Source: Paenibacillus durus (GTDB taxonomy: Bacteria > Bacillota > Bacilli > Paenibacillales > Paenibacillaceae). From it: a stretch of DNA of 64,000 nucleotides. Below are positions 29,026 to 37,200 of this stretch, in pieces. Below the pieces are notes generated by a model. That model saw only the letters and a list, made by a program, of their open reading frames with translations. It did no database searches and was not told where the DNA came from. The stretch spans positions 1 through 64,000 of the forward strand of contig NZ_CP009288.1 in assembly GCF_000756615.1 (NCBI RefSeq). Reading direction: 5' to 3'. Both the position numbers and the translations under genes were made by a program. Every line of letters starts with the position of its first letter. Within the stretch, counting starts at the first letter, position 1.

Positions 29026-29796
29026 ATGCAGCTTTTCGACACTCATACCCATTTGGATGCATCACATTTCGACGGCGACCGTGAAGAGACGATTGCCCGC
29101 GCCCTAGAGGCGGGAGTCTCCAAAATGGTCAATGTCGGTTTTAACCGGGAAACGATTCCGTCCACAATGAAGCTCGCCGAATCCTATGATTTTATTTATG
29201 CGGCGGTAGGCTGGCATCCGACAGATGCCATTGACATGAAGGACGGAGATCTCGATTGGATTGCTTCGCTGTGCAGCCATGACAAAGTTGTCGCCATTGG
29301 AGAAATAGGGCTCGACTATTACTGGGATACTTCGCCCAAGGAGGTCCAGCATACAGTGTTCCGGCGTCAGATCGGCCTTGCAAGAGAGCTGAATATGCCG
29401 ATTGTCATTCATAACCGGGATGCTCATGAGGATGTGGTCTGCATTCTCCGTGAAGAAAAGGCATCGGAAATCGGCGGGGTCATGCACTCCTTCTCGGGCA
29501 GCTGGGAGACAGCCAAAATGTGCCTGGATCTTGGCTTTCATCTTTCCTTTGGCGGACCGATTACGTTCAAGAACGCCCGGGTACCGAAAGAGGTGCTGGC
29601 GCAGGTTCCGCTGGACCGTCTGCTGATCGAAACGGACTCTCCTTACCTAACGCCACACCCTTACCGAGGCAAGCGAAATGAAAGTGCTCATGTCAGATTG
29701 GTGGCAGAAGCTGCAGCTGAAATTAAGGGCATGGAAGTGGAAAAATTGGCGGAAATTACGTATGCGAACGCACTGGAACTATTTGGCATTCGGTGA
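29026..29796 (+). CDS. tatD: TatD-family metal-dependent deoxyribonuclease (YabD)
   Basis: TatD-type enzymes are TIM-barrel metal hydrolases with 3'-exonuclease or AP-endonuclease activity. The 256-residue protein has the metal ligands H7 and H9 in DTHTHLD, the glutamate of AIGEIGLDYYWD, HNRDAHED, MHSFSGS and the aspartate of ETDSPYLTPHPYRGKRNE. The spacing is that of the family. The ATG follows AAGGGGGAAG. It lies 39 bp after the HD gene and is probably co-transcribed with it. Confidence 0.94.
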   Translation: MQLFDTHTHLDASHFDGDREETIARALEAGVSKMVNVGFNRETIPSTMKLAESYDFIYAAVGWHPTDAIDMKDGDLDWIASLCSHDKVVAIGEIGLDYYWDTSPKEVQHTVFRRQIGLARELNMPIVIHNRDAHEDVVCILREEKASEIGGVMHSFSGSWETAKMCLDLGFHLSFGGPITFKNARVPKEVLAQVPLDRLLIETDSPYLTPHPYRGKRNESAHVRLVAEAAAEIKGMEVEKLAEITYANALELFGIR

Positions 29797-29856
29797 AAAC
29801 GGGAGAAAACTAGCCAAAAAAGTGAGGATGAGCGAAGGATTAAAGTTTTTTAACGA

Positions 29857-29895
29857 AAAAACGGTTGTTTATTACAATAATTTAACCATTTTTTT
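29857..29895 (+). terminator. tatD terminator
   Basis: An imperfect AT-rich stem GGTTGTTTATT / AATAATTTAACC (29863-29887) is followed by a tract of seven T residues. The arms are weak, but the placement after tatD and before the riboswitch leader supports termination. Confidence 0.55.
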
Positions 29896-29992
29896 GCGCA
29901 AATCTGGTTGATTGCTGCTTTACAACATGCATCGAAACAGGATATCATCTTTTCAGTGCAGTGAGCTGTTGTTACAGAGACAGACACTGATC

Positions 29993-30231
29993 ATAAATCG
30001 TCTCGCTGAGTCTCCGTATGGAGAACGGGGGAACCAATATCGCCTTGCCGAATGCTTTTAGGCCGCACATTAGACACAACAAGTTGGCGTCGCAGGCTGT
30101 ATTTGATTTCTTCACGTGGTCTTTGGGGTGAATTTGAAGGCAGCCGCCATGAGCGGTTGACCTAAGATAGGGCGTCTCTCTTTCGTCCAAACCCGACAGC
30201 TAACCCCGTAAGCGCAAGTAAGAGAGGAAAC
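29993..30231 (+). promoter_or_regulatory. ydaO/yuaA-type cyclic-di-AMP riboswitch
   Basis: The 710-bp gap between tatD and yabE holds the conserved blocks of this riboswitch class in order: GGGGGAACCAAT (30027-30038), TTTGGGGTGAATTTG (30122-30136), AGGGCGTCTCTCTTTCGTCC (30169-30188), and ACCCGACAGCTAACCCCGTA followed by AGCGCAAGTAAGAGAGG (30191-30227). CTCTCTT and AAGAGAG form an outer helix. The class turns downstream expression off when c-di-AMP is bound. A possible promoter, TTTACA with TATCAT, lies at about 29919-29948. Confidence 0.88.
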
Positions 30232-30273
30232 CTCGTGCGTTGGCCGTTTATTCGGACATTTCCGGAAGCCACG

Positions 30274-30302
30274 AAAGAGTCCTCTAATCAAGACTCTTTT
30301 TT
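30274..30302 (+). terminator. Riboswitch expression-platform terminator
   Basis: AAAGAGTC (30274-30281) pairs with GACTCTTT (30292-30299) around a 10-nt loop, followed by T residues. It sits 43 bp after the aptamer and 200 bp before yabE, as expected for a transcription-termination switch. Confidence 0.85.
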
Positions 30303-30506
30303 AGGCTTCTTTTTGTTTGGAATAAACGAGTTCTGCCTGTGAACTGTTATATAACAGGCGGATGCATGCCATGCCGGGCAGGCGATTTATGAGCAGGATG
30401 CGAACCACTTGAATTGTATCGCGTTCTGTTACAATCTCTATTAGCTTCGCCGGGTACATTATTGCGATTTATAATTCAGGCGGACTATGTAAGGAGGATG
30501 TAGAAG

Positions 30507-31631
30507 ATGGGCGTATTCCAACCAGAAGTATCCCATGATTCGCAATCATCCAGCAGGTCTAATGCATTTAGGTTATGGTGGGAGCAAGTGAATATACGCG
30601 CATGGTCTTTGCGCGCGTGGTCACTGGCGGGCGTGATCGGGATAGCAATCGCGCTGCTTATTACGTTGTATATCCGCTCTCAAAGCAGCAAACAAATCAT
30701 TTTGGAGATAGACGGGAAAGTTCACGCTCTGGAGACGCGTGAAGCGCTTCTGGGAGAAGCCCTGGCCAAACAACCGATCCCGCTCAAACCGTATGACAAA
30801 ATTTCGGCGGGCCTTAGCGATCGAATCGAAGACGGCGACAGGATCGTCATTGACCGGGCACAGGAATTAATTCTGACTGAAGGCGGAAAGACAAAGACGC
30901 TGTATACGACCGAAGATACAATCGGTCAGGCCATTAGCAGCCTGGGCATCTCCCTGGGTACCCACGATAAGGTATTTCCTTCGCTAGACACCGCAATTAA
31001 CGCCAGAACGGAAGTCAAGGTTATCCGCATCAACAAGCAGGTTGTGAAGCGGACGAAAAGCTTGCCTTTCCGAGTGATTAAGACGGCGGACCCCTCCCTC
31101 ATCACAGGGAAAGTACGAGTAGCGCAAGCCGGCAAGCCGGGTGCTATAATCCAGCATATTGAGAAAACCTATCAGGACGGTAAGTTGGTCTCAATGCGCA
31201 TGGTCGGCAAAGAAGTGCAGACGGTGACCAAGGATAAGGTTATCGCCGTAGGCACGAAAGCCGTTCCCAAACCCGTCGCCGCGAAAATTTCTTCCTCCAG
31301 CAAAGCAGGCGTAAACTTCGAATACAAAAAAATGATCAAGAACGTTTCGATGACCGCATACTCTTCAGAAGAACCGGGAATCGGCACTAGAACAGCTTCC
31401 GGTACACGCGTAACAGAAGGCCGGACCATCGCAGTGGATCCTCGTGTGATTCCAATCGGCTGGTGGGTATATATCGAGGGACTGGGATTCCGCCGCGCTG
31501 AGGATACCGGAGGGGCTATCAAAGGCAATAAGATTGACGTCTATTATGATTCATTGAGCCATGCCCGCAGTTTCGGCCGCAAGTCGCGCGCCGTTTACGT
31601 CATCGGTCCGGTTAAACCGGAGCTGGATTAA
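30507..31631 (+). CDS. yabE: Cell-wall-active protein with DUF348, G5 and 3D domains (YabE)
   Basis: YabE-like proteins resemble resuscitation-promoting factors and are thought to cleave or bind peptidoglycan. The 374-residue protein has one membrane anchor (about 36-57), DUF348 ubiquitin-like repeats (about 65-200), a G5 domain (about 205-260) and a C-terminal 3D domain with its aspartates in TAYSSEEPGIGTRTASG, IAVDPRVIPIG and AEDTGGAIKGNKIDVYYD. It therefore acts outside the cell. The ATG follows AAGGAGGATG. It is the only gene directly behind the c-di-AMP riboswitch, so its expression should fall when c-di-AMP is high. Confidence 0.93.
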   Translation: MGVFQPEVSHDSQSSSRSNAFRLWWEQVNIRAWSLRAWSLAGVIGIAIALLITLYIRSQSSKQIILEIDGKVHALETREALLGEALAKQPIPLKPYDKISAGLSDRIEDGDRIVIDRAQELILTEGGKTKTLYTTEDTIGQAISSLGISLGTHDKVFPSLDTAINARTEVKVIRINKQVVKRTKSLPFRVIKTADPSLITGKVRVAQAGKPGAIIQHIEKTYQDGKLVSMRMVGKEVQTVTKDKVIAVGTKAVPKPVAAKISSSSKAGVNFEYKKMIKNVSMTAYSSEEPGIGTRTASGTRVTEGRTIAVDPRVIPIGWWVYIEGLGFRRAEDTGGAIKGNKIDVYYDSLSHARSFGRKSRAVYVIGPVKPELD

Positions 31632-31701
31632 TAACGTATTTATTTTGCAAATTCAGCGGCAATACGCTATATTGATGAAAGCTCATCACTTATATAATTT
31701 C

Positions 31702-31748
31702 AGCAAAAAGAAGGGGAGCGAATCCTCTTCTTTTTGCTTTATTTTTGG
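31702..31748 (+). terminator. yabE terminator
   Basis: GCAAAAAGAAG (31703-31713) pairs with CTTCTTTTTGC (31727-31737), followed by TTTATTTTTG. The next 50 bp hold a GCGGCCG-TG-CGGCCGC hairpin ahead of rnmV. Confidence 0.88.
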
Positions 31749-31791
31749 GGTAAAGGCGGCCGTGCGGCCGCTGTGGGAGGAACGCTTAACA

Positions 31792-32343
31792 ATGATTAAA
31801 GAATTGATTGTCGTGGAAGGCAAAAGCGATACCGCCGCCGTCAAAAGAGCGGTCGATGCCGATACGATTGAAACCGGCGGTTCGGCGGTGGATAAACGGG
31901 TAATCGCCAAGATCGCCCTTGCGATGGAGCGGCGGGGCGTCATTATCCTGACCGATCCGGATCATGCGGGAGAACGGATACGCAAGATTGTCTCATCGAA
32001 GGTGCCGGGATGCAAGCATGCCTTCATTCCGGAGGAGGACGCAACGTTAAAGGGTGATATCGGTGTCGAGAACGCCTCGCCGGAAGCGATCCGCTATGCG
32101 CTGGAGAATGTGCATACATCCTTCGAGGGAGCGCCGATTCTAATTGGGATGGAAGACCTCATGGCCGCTGGTATGATTATGCATCCTAAAGCTGCACAGC
32201 GGAGAATGGCGCTTGGCAATATACTTGGCATCGGTTACTGTAACGGCAAGCAGCTGTACAAGCGGTTGTCGATGTTCGGCATTACGCCTGAAGAGTTTGC
32301 AAAAGCGGTTGCCCAAATTGAGCAGGGAGGTCTATCCTCATGA
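31792..32343 (+). CDS. rnmV: Ribonuclease M5
   Basis: RNase M5 makes the final cuts that mature 5S rRNA. The 183-residue protein is a TOPRIM enzyme with the acidic catalytic motif VVEGKSDTAAVKRA near the N-terminus and TDPDHAGERIRK as the second acidic cluster. ATG 31792 follows GTGGGAGG; a longer frame from 31561 runs through the yabE end and the terminator and is not believable. The stop overlaps rsmA by ATGA. The substrate gene lies at 16.8 kb. Confidence 0.95.
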   Translation: MIKELIVVEGKSDTAAVKRAVDADTIETGGSAVDKRVIAKIALAMERRGVIILTDPDHAGERIRKIVSSKVPGCKHAFIPEEDATLKGDIGVENASPEAIRYALENVHTSFEGAPILIGMEDLMAAGMIMHPKAAQRRMALGNILGIGYCNGKQLYKRLSMFGITPEEFAKAVAQIEQGGLSS

Positions 32344-33224
32344 GCGGAAGGGAAGAAATTTCGTCCCCGAGACGTACCAAGGAGATTATTGCGGCTCACG
32401 GATTTTCGTTCAAGAAAAGCTTGGGCCAGAACTTTTTGATCGACCAAAATATCTTAAATAAAATTGTAGACGCAGCCGGTCTCGATAAGAGTACCGGCGC
32501 TCTTGAGATCGGTCCCGGCATCGGCGCGCTTACTGAACGCCTGGCGCAGACAGCGGGGGCTGTCACGGCCGTAGAGATCGATCAGCGGCTGATTCCGATT
32601 CTGCAGGAGGTACTCTCTCCGTATCCGCATGTAAAGATACGCCATGCCGATGTGTTAAATGTGGACCTGCATGAACTGTTCGGCGAGGATTTCGCGGAAG
32701 TAGGCAAGGTCAGCGTAGTCGCTAATTTGCCTTACTATGTGACGACTCCGATTCTGATGAAGCTGCTGGAGGAAAAGCTGCCGCTAGCGAACATTGTCGT
32801 GATGATTCAAAAAGAGGTTGCCGAGCGGATGGCGGCGTCGCCGGGAGGCAAGGATTACGGCAGCCTGAGCATCGCCGTGCAGTATTACAGCGAGCCGGAG
32901 CTGATCTGCACCGTGCCGCACACCGTATTTATTCCCCAGCCGAATGTGGAATCGGCAGTCATCCGGCTGAAGGTCAGAGAGCGACCGCCCGTAGAGGTGA
33001 GGGATGAGCAGCATTTTTTTGAAGTGGTGCGTGCCTCCTTTACACAGCGGCGGAAAACCATATCCAATAATTTGAAATCCCGCTTTTTTCCCGGTGAGGG
33101 GAGGGAACGGCTGGAGGCGCTGCTGAGTGAGGCAGGCATTCAGCCTTCCCGCCGCGGCGAGACGCTGAGTCTGGCGGAATATGCGCGTTTAAGCGACGTA
33201 CTGCTTGCAGCAGGTATTTCATAG
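32340..33224 (+). CDS. rsmA: 16S rRNA dimethyladenosine transferase KsgA
   Basis: RsmA dimethylates A1518 and A1519 near the 3' end of 16S rRNA, a late assembly checkpoint. The 294-residue protein has the opening KKSLGQNFLIDQNIL, the SAM motif LEIGPGIGALTERLA and the catalytic NLPYYVTTPIL. It is translationally coupled to rnmV through a 4-bp overlap, an arrangement conserved in Bacillales. The C-terminal helical domain contains FTQRRKTISNNLK, typical of the family. Confidence 0.97.
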   Translation: MSGREEISSPRRTKEIIAAHGFSFKKSLGQNFLIDQNILNKIVDAAGLDKSTGALEIGPGIGALTERLAQTAGAVTAVEIDQRLIPILQEVLSPYPHVKIRHADVLNVDLHELFGEDFAEVGKVSVVANLPYYVTTPILMKLLEEKLPLANIVVMIQKEVAERMAASPGGKDYGSLSIAVQYYSEPELICTVPHTVFIPQPNVESAVIRLKVRERPPVEVRDEQHFFEVVRASFTQRRKTISNNLKSRFFPGEGRERLEALLSEAGIQPSRRGETLSLAEYARLSDVLLAAGIS

Positions 33225-33293
33225 AACTTAAACGGCCAAAAGATGAACCATCCGTGACCTTTGCCCATACGATGGGTTAGAGGTGATGTTCTG

Positions 33294-34193
33294 ATGAATT
33301 TAGGAGACTTGGTCGTTCGAAGATCTTATGGCGGTGATGTGACTTTTCGGGTGGAGCATATAGTGCTAAATCAGGCCATCATCAAAGGAACCGAATTTCG
33401 GCTGCTCGCGGACTCTCCGCTAAGCGATCTGGTTCAGGTGCCTGCCGAGGCTATGACGGAGCGGGGACAACGCGCACGGATCAAAGCCGCCGAATCGCTA
33501 ACAGAGCTTAGGAAGGACCGGCAGGAGCAGATCAGGTTTGGAGCCTTGAGTCCGGCTGGGACTTGGGAGCAGGCGGCAAAAGAAGCTTCTTACTTTGAGC
33601 TTCCCGGAAAAGTACTGCATCTTGACGGCGATCCGGCTTATTTGAATAAAAGCCTCAGCCTGTATGAGCAGCTGCGCATTCCGTCTGAAGGCCATCATGT
33701 GCGGGAAGCGGAGATGGCGTCCGTGCTGTATCGGCTGCTGCCGAGAGTCCGGCCCAATATTGTGGTGCTTACTGGTCATGACGGTGTGCTTAAGTCGCTG
33801 CCGTCTTACGATCTGCACAGCTTAAGCAGTTATAAAAATTCGCAAAATTTCGTTGCCGCCATTCGGGTGGCCAGAGATTACGAACGCCATTATGACGCGC
33901 TGACGGTTATCGCCGGCGCCTGTCAATCGCATTTCGAAGCGCTGCTTGGGGCCGGCGCGAATTTTGCCAGTTCTCCGGGACGCATTCTGATTCATGCGCT
34001 GGACCCCGTGTATATCGCGGCAAAGGCCGCTCTGACTTCCATAAGGGAAACGATCAACTTAAGCGACGTGCTGAATCATACGATCAGCGGCAGCCAGGGA
34101 CTGGGCGGGATCGAAACCCGAGGGAGCTTGCGGATTGGCATGCCGCGGCTTCAGGATTTATCTACGCTGAAAGTAACACCTTCCGCCATTTAA
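33294..34193 (+). CDS. yabG: Sporulation-specific protease YabG
   Basis: YabG is a mother-cell cysteine protease that trims spore coat proteins and helps cross-link the coat. The 299-residue protein has the N-terminal Tudor-like segment LGDLVVRRSYGGDVTFRV and the core with VLTGHDGV, YKNSQNFV and AGACQSHFEALLGAGANFASSPGRI, which contains the conserved cysteine and histidines. ATG 33294 fits AGAGGTG; an upstream in-frame start at 33261 would add 11 poorly conserved residues. A sporulation promoter is expected from the family but was not resolved. Confidence 0.93.
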   Translation: MNLGDLVVRRSYGGDVTFRVEHIVLNQAIIKGTEFRLLADSPLSDLVQVPAEAMTERGQRARIKAAESLTELRKDRQEQIRFGALSPAGTWEQAAKEASYFELPGKVLHLDGDPAYLNKSLSLYEQLRIPSEGHHVREAEMASVLYRLLPRVRPNIVVLTGHDGVLKSLPSYDLHSLSSYKNSQNFVAAIRVARDYERHYDALTVIAGACQSHFEALLGAGANFASSPGRILIHALDPVYIAAKAALTSIRETINLSDVLNHTISGSQGLGGIETRGSLRIGMPRLQDLSTLKVTPSAI

Positions 34194-34246
34194 AAGGCCC
34201 GGAGCCTGAGACCTCTTGCTTGTCCATTTGCCTCCTAAAAATATCG

Positions 34247-34276
34247 TTGACAAACATAACTGGCATCTACTATAAT
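34247..34276 (+). promoter_or_regulatory. veg promoter P1
   Basis: A consensus TTGACA (34247-34252) and TATAAT (34271-34276) are separated by 18 bp. A second consensus promoter follows 42 bp downstream. veg is known in B. subtilis for a very strong promoter. Confidence 0.85.
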
Positions 34277-34288
34277 AATTTGTTTGAT

Positions 34289-34317
34289 TTGACATATTGT
34301 AATAAAGAGGTTATAAT
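34289..34317 (+). promoter_or_regulatory. veg promoter P2
   Basis: TTGACA (34289-34294), 17 bp and TATAAT (34312-34317) match consensus perfectly. The start point would fall near 34324, only about 20 nt before the veg ATG. The -10 overlaps an in-frame ATG at 34316, which therefore cannot be the start on this transcript. Confidence 0.88.
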
Positions 34318-34345
34318 GGACAAGGAAAGAGGTGGTCTTCAGGCA

Positions 34346-34621
34346 ATGGCTAATAACGCGCTGTTGGAAATTAAACGCAGTCTCGAAGCTCATGTCGGTT
34401 CTAAGATTACGTTACGAGCAAACGGTGGCCGACGCAAGACGGTCGAGCGCACCGGTGTCCTGGAAGAAACGTACCCTTCTGTATTTATTGTCAAACTGGA
34501 TCAGGAGCAGCAGTCATTGGGGCGCGTCTCCTACAGCTATGCCGATATTCTTACCGAGTCCGTGGAGATTACGGTATGTGAGGACGATGTGCGGATGCCG
34601 CTCATGCATGCCAAAGCATAA
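34346..34621 (+). CDS. veg: Veg protein
   Basis: Veg is a small highly expressed protein that stimulates biofilm gene expression through SinR in B. subtilis. The chosen start ATG 34346 gives 91 residues (MANNALLEIKRSLEAHVGSK), close to the 86 of Bacillus. The core RANGGRRKTVERTGVLEETY and RVSYSYADILTESVEIT is strongly conserved. The site GAGGTGG at 34331-34337 fits this start. Starts at 34220 or 34316 precede or overlap the promoters. Two consensus promoters and a strong terminator make it a compact single-gene unit. Confidence 0.95.
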   Translation: MANNALLEIKRSLEAHVGSKITLRANGGRRKTVERTGVLEETYPSVFIVKLDQEQQSLGRVSYSYADILTESVEITVCEDDVRMPLMHAKA

Positions 34622-34635
34622 CTCTTTATTCATAA

Positions 34636-34673
34636 ACAGCCTTTCCTCGCTTAGGAAAGGCTGTTTTATTTTT
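34636..34673 (+). terminator. veg terminator
   Basis: ACAGCCTTTCCT (34636-34647) pairs perfectly with AGGAAAGGCTGT (34653-34664) and runs into TTTATTTTT. Confidence 0.93.
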
Positions 34674-34782
34674 CGGAGAGCGTCTTCTTAGGTGAAGCAG
34701 CGGAAAGCGTATGTTCAAGGGAGAGGCAATCCATACTAAGAGGGCATTAACTCATCATTACTACCCACAAGGAGGATGCCGC

Positions 34783-34959
34783 ATGAGCCGCAGAAGACGT
34801 AGCATGATGTCCGAGGAGCTGAAGACGGAGCTGGCAAAAGAGCTCGGCTTCTACGACACCGTGGAGCGCGAGGGCTGGGGAGGAATCCGGGCGAAGGATG
34901 CCGGGAACATGGTGAAAAGAGCGATTCAGCTTGCCGAGCAGGCTGCACGCAAATCTTAG
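34783..34959 (+). CDS. sspF: Small acid-soluble spore protein, alpha/beta-type minor (SspF)
   Basis: SASPs coat and protect spore DNA. The 58-residue protein contains MSEELKTELAKELGFYDTVE, GWGGIRAKDAGNMVKRAIQL and a basic start, matching SspF, which lies between veg and ispE in B. subtilis as well. ATG 34783 has the strong site AAGGAGG; the longer frame from 34711 adds an unrelated N-terminus. The ELGFYDTV segment contains the E-rich area near the GPR protease site of the family. Forespore expression is expected; no clear sigma-G promoter was resolved. Confidence 0.93.
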   Translation: MSRRRRSMMSEELKTELAKELGFYDTVEREGWGGIRAKDAGNMVKRAIQLAEQAARKS

Positions 34960-34990
34960 GGCTAGAAATAGCCGAAAAGCGGTAAGGAAG

Positions 34991-35022
34991 GCGGGGGCTC
35001 CCAAGCAGGGCGTCCCCGTTTT
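34991..35022 (+). terminator. sspF terminator
   Basis: CGGGG (34992-34996) pairs with CCCCG (35014-35018), with an inner CCC/GGG helix, followed by TTTTG. Repeat copy C begins 5 bp later. Confidence 0.7.
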
Positions 35023-35026
35023 GCCT

Positions 35027-35128
35027 TAAAATATAAGAATCTATAAGTTTACGCTTATGGATGTCCTTATATTTCTACGAGAAACAGATGCCCTCCTCCT
35101 ACGGGGACGGCGCAGCCGTTTCTTCTTG
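35027..35128 (+). repeat. Interspersed double-hairpin repeat, copy C
   Basis: AAATATAAG (35029-35037) pairs with CTTATATTT (35066-35074). Its loop holds a nested ATAAG-TTTACG-CTTAT. The linker CTACGAGAAAC leads to the second hairpin, which pairs GCCC/GGGG and ends in GCAGCCGTTTCTTCTTG (35112-35128). It lies between sspF and ispE. Confidence 0.78.
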
Positions 35129-35236
35129 ATTATAGCGCTTTCTCCTTAGGAATTAACTCGGAATGGACTTCGTTACAAGATTTTCATATAATATGTTAAG
35201 TTATTTTAGGGGAAAAATGAGAGTAGGGTGAACGCC

Positions 35237-36091
35237 TTGAAAATGTATGAGAAAGCGCCGGCCAAAATCAATCTAATGCTCGATGTACTTCACAAGCGGC
35301 CGGATGGATTTCACGAGGTGGAAATGATTATGACTATGGTGGACCTTGCGGATCGGCTGGAGATGTCCGAACTGCGGCGGGATACCATTATTATATCAAG
35401 CCAGGCAGGTTATATTCCGCTGGATGAGAAGAACCTGGCGTTTCAGGCGGCAAAGCTGTTGAAAGAGCGTTACAAAGTGGGGCAGGGCGTACATATTCAT
35501 CTGGATAAAAAAATACCGGTTGCTGCCGGGCTCGCCGGCGGGAGCAGCGACGCTGCGGCTGCGCTGCGCGGCCTGAACCGGCTCTGGCAGCTCGGCTTGT
35601 CAAGCGAAGAGCTGCAGGAGCTTGGCGCTGAGCTCGGCTCGGACGTACCCTTCTGCGTCACCGGAGGAACTGCCCTGGCAACGGGCAGAGGGGAGAAGCT
35701 TACGCCCATCGCAAGCATGCCCCAGTGCTGGGTGATGCTGGCGAAGCCGCCGATCAATGTATCGACGGCAGAGGTCTATGGCAAGCTCCGGGCGGACCGC
35801 ATTGCCGTTCATCCTTCCGCGCGGCTTATGCGGGAGGCGGTCGAAGCCGGGGATTTCCAGGCGGTGTGCGGCCGGCTCGGCAACGTGCTGGAAGAGGTAA
35901 CCTTGAAGCTGCATCCTGAGGTGCAGCAGCTCAAACAAGCGATGATCCGGCTCGGTGCAGACGGCGTGCTGATGTCCGGCAGCGGCCCGACTGTATTCGG
36001 GCTTGTGTCCAAGCAGTCCAAGGTGGCTAGAATTTATAACGGGCTGCGCGGATTTTGCAAGGAAGTCTATGCCGTACGTTCGCTGACTTGA
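35237..36091 (+). CDS. ispE: 4-diphosphocytidyl-2-C-methyl-D-erythritol kinase
   Basis: IspE performs the ATP-dependent step of the non-mevalonate isoprenoid pathway. The GHMP-kinase signature PVAAGLAGGSSDAAAALRGL and the N-terminal EKAPAKINLMLDV and RPDGFHEVEMIM are clear. The TTG at 35237 gives MKMYEKAPAKINL, which aligns with the Bacillus start and fits the site TAGGGTG. A GTG at 35228 and an ATG at 35243 are also in frame. The protein is 284 residues, a normal length. Repeat copy C lies in its upstream gap. Confidence 0.96.
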   Translation: MKMYEKAPAKINLMLDVLHKRPDGFHEVEMIMTMVDLADRLEMSELRRDTIIISSQAGYIPLDEKNLAFQAAKLLKERYKVGQGVHIHLDKKIPVAAGLAGGSSDAAAALRGLNRLWQLGLSSEELQELGAELGSDVPFCVTGGTALATGRGEKLTPIASMPQCWVMLAKPPINVSTAEVYGKLRADRIAVHPSARLMREAVEAGDFQAVCGRLGNVLEEVTLKLHPEVQQLKQAMIRLGADGVLMSGSGPTVFGLVSKQSKVARIYNGLRGFCKEVYAVRSLT

Positions 36092-36187
36092 CAGGGTTAG
36101 AATTAATTATAACCGCTTCCCTTGTGTAAACCCGTACAAAAGTGATATATTTCTCTATAAATATTCGGTTTTGACGAGGAGCCTCCC

Positions 36188-37015
36188 GTGAAGAAACTTA
36201 AAAGAAGTCAGCGTTTAGTGGATATGACCCAATTTTTACTTGAAAAGCCGCATGATCTTCTGCCGCTGTCCACCTTTGCCGAGCGGTATGGAGCGGCCAA
36301 GTCCTCAATCAGCGAGGACCTGGCGATTATCAAAGAGGTATTCGAGGGCGAAGGCATGGGCGAGCTGCAGACTCATGCGGGAGCGGCGGGAGGAGTGAAG
36401 TTCATCCCCCGTATGCCTATGGAGATGGCGCTGTCTTTTGTCCGCGGGCTTATCAGCGAGCTGGAGCATAGCGACCGGATTCTGCCTGGAGGATATTTAT
36501 ATATGTCGGACCTGCTCGGACAACCGTCCCTTATGGAGCAGGCGGGCAAGATTATTGCCACCGCATTTTACGGCGTGCCGATCGATACCGTGATGACGGT
36601 GGAAACGAAAGGGATTCCGCTCGCTTACGCGACGGCCGCGCAGCTGGGGCTGCCGGTGGTGCTGGTGCGCCGGGACCATAAAGTAACGGAAGGCTCGGCG
36701 GTCAGCATCAATTATGTGTCGGGCTCGCATAAGAGTATTCATACGATGTCACTGTCCAGGCGGGCGCTTAAGGAGAAGTCGCGTGTACTTATCGTCGACG
36801 ATTTCATGAAAGCGGGCGGAACGGTTGGCGGAATGGTTGATCTGCTTGGTGAATTCAACGCGGAAGTGGCCGGCGTAGGGGTTCTGGTGGAATCCGATGC
36901 GGTAGGGTCCGAAGAACGTCTGCTGCATGATTATGTCTCCTTGGTCAGACTGGGCGAGGTCGATCCGAAAGAGCGGCGCATATCGGCGTATCCGGGTAAT
37001 TTTTTTACCGTTTAA
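36188..37015 (+). CDS. purR: Purine operon repressor PurR
   Basis: PurR represses purine synthesis genes and responds to PRPP. The 275-residue protein has an N-terminal winged helix (SQRLVDMTQFLLEKPHDLLPL) and a phosphoribosyltransferase-like domain with the PRPP loop VLIVDDFMKAGGTVGGM. The start is GTG after GAGGAG. A PurBox-like half site on the minus strand (AAAACCGAATATTT, 36172-36159) lies 16 bp upstream and would fit autoregulation, but only one half is clear. The gene yabJ, next in B. subtilis, is missing. Confidence 0.96.
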   Translation: MKKLKRSQRLVDMTQFLLEKPHDLLPLSTFAERYGAAKSSISEDLAIIKEVFEGEGMGELQTHAGAAGGVKFIPRMPMEMALSFVRGLISELEHSDRILPGGYLYMSDLLGQPSLMEQAGKIIATAFYGVPIDTVMTVETKGIPLAYATAAQLGLPVVLVRRDHKVTEGSAVSINYVSGSHKSIHTMSLSRRALKEKSRVLIVDDFMKAGGTVGGMVDLLGEFNAEVAGVGVLVESDAVGSEERLLHDYVSLVRLGEVDPKERRISAYPGNFFTV

Positions 37016-37132
37016 GAACCGGGAAATATGTCGATTTCGTGAGAAAACCATGGGAATTCGGCAGAAAAGCGTAGAAAACACTGTTTTGTCAAATTTATCT
37101 ACTATGTAGGGGATTTTATCGCGAGGAAAAGA

Positions 37133-37157
37133 AGGAGTTTGCGTAACTGTGTGGAAT
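37133..37157 (+). promoter_or_regulatory. spoVG sigma-H promoter
   Basis: AGGAGTT (37133-37139) and GGAAT (37153-37157) are separated by 13 bp, followed by TATACACC. The B. subtilis spoVG sigma-H promoter has AGGATTT, 13 bp and GGAAT with a very similar downstream segment. Confidence 0.83.
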
Positions 37158-37200
37158 TATACACCCAAGTCTTTGATGGAAAAAGGTGGTGAACACACAC

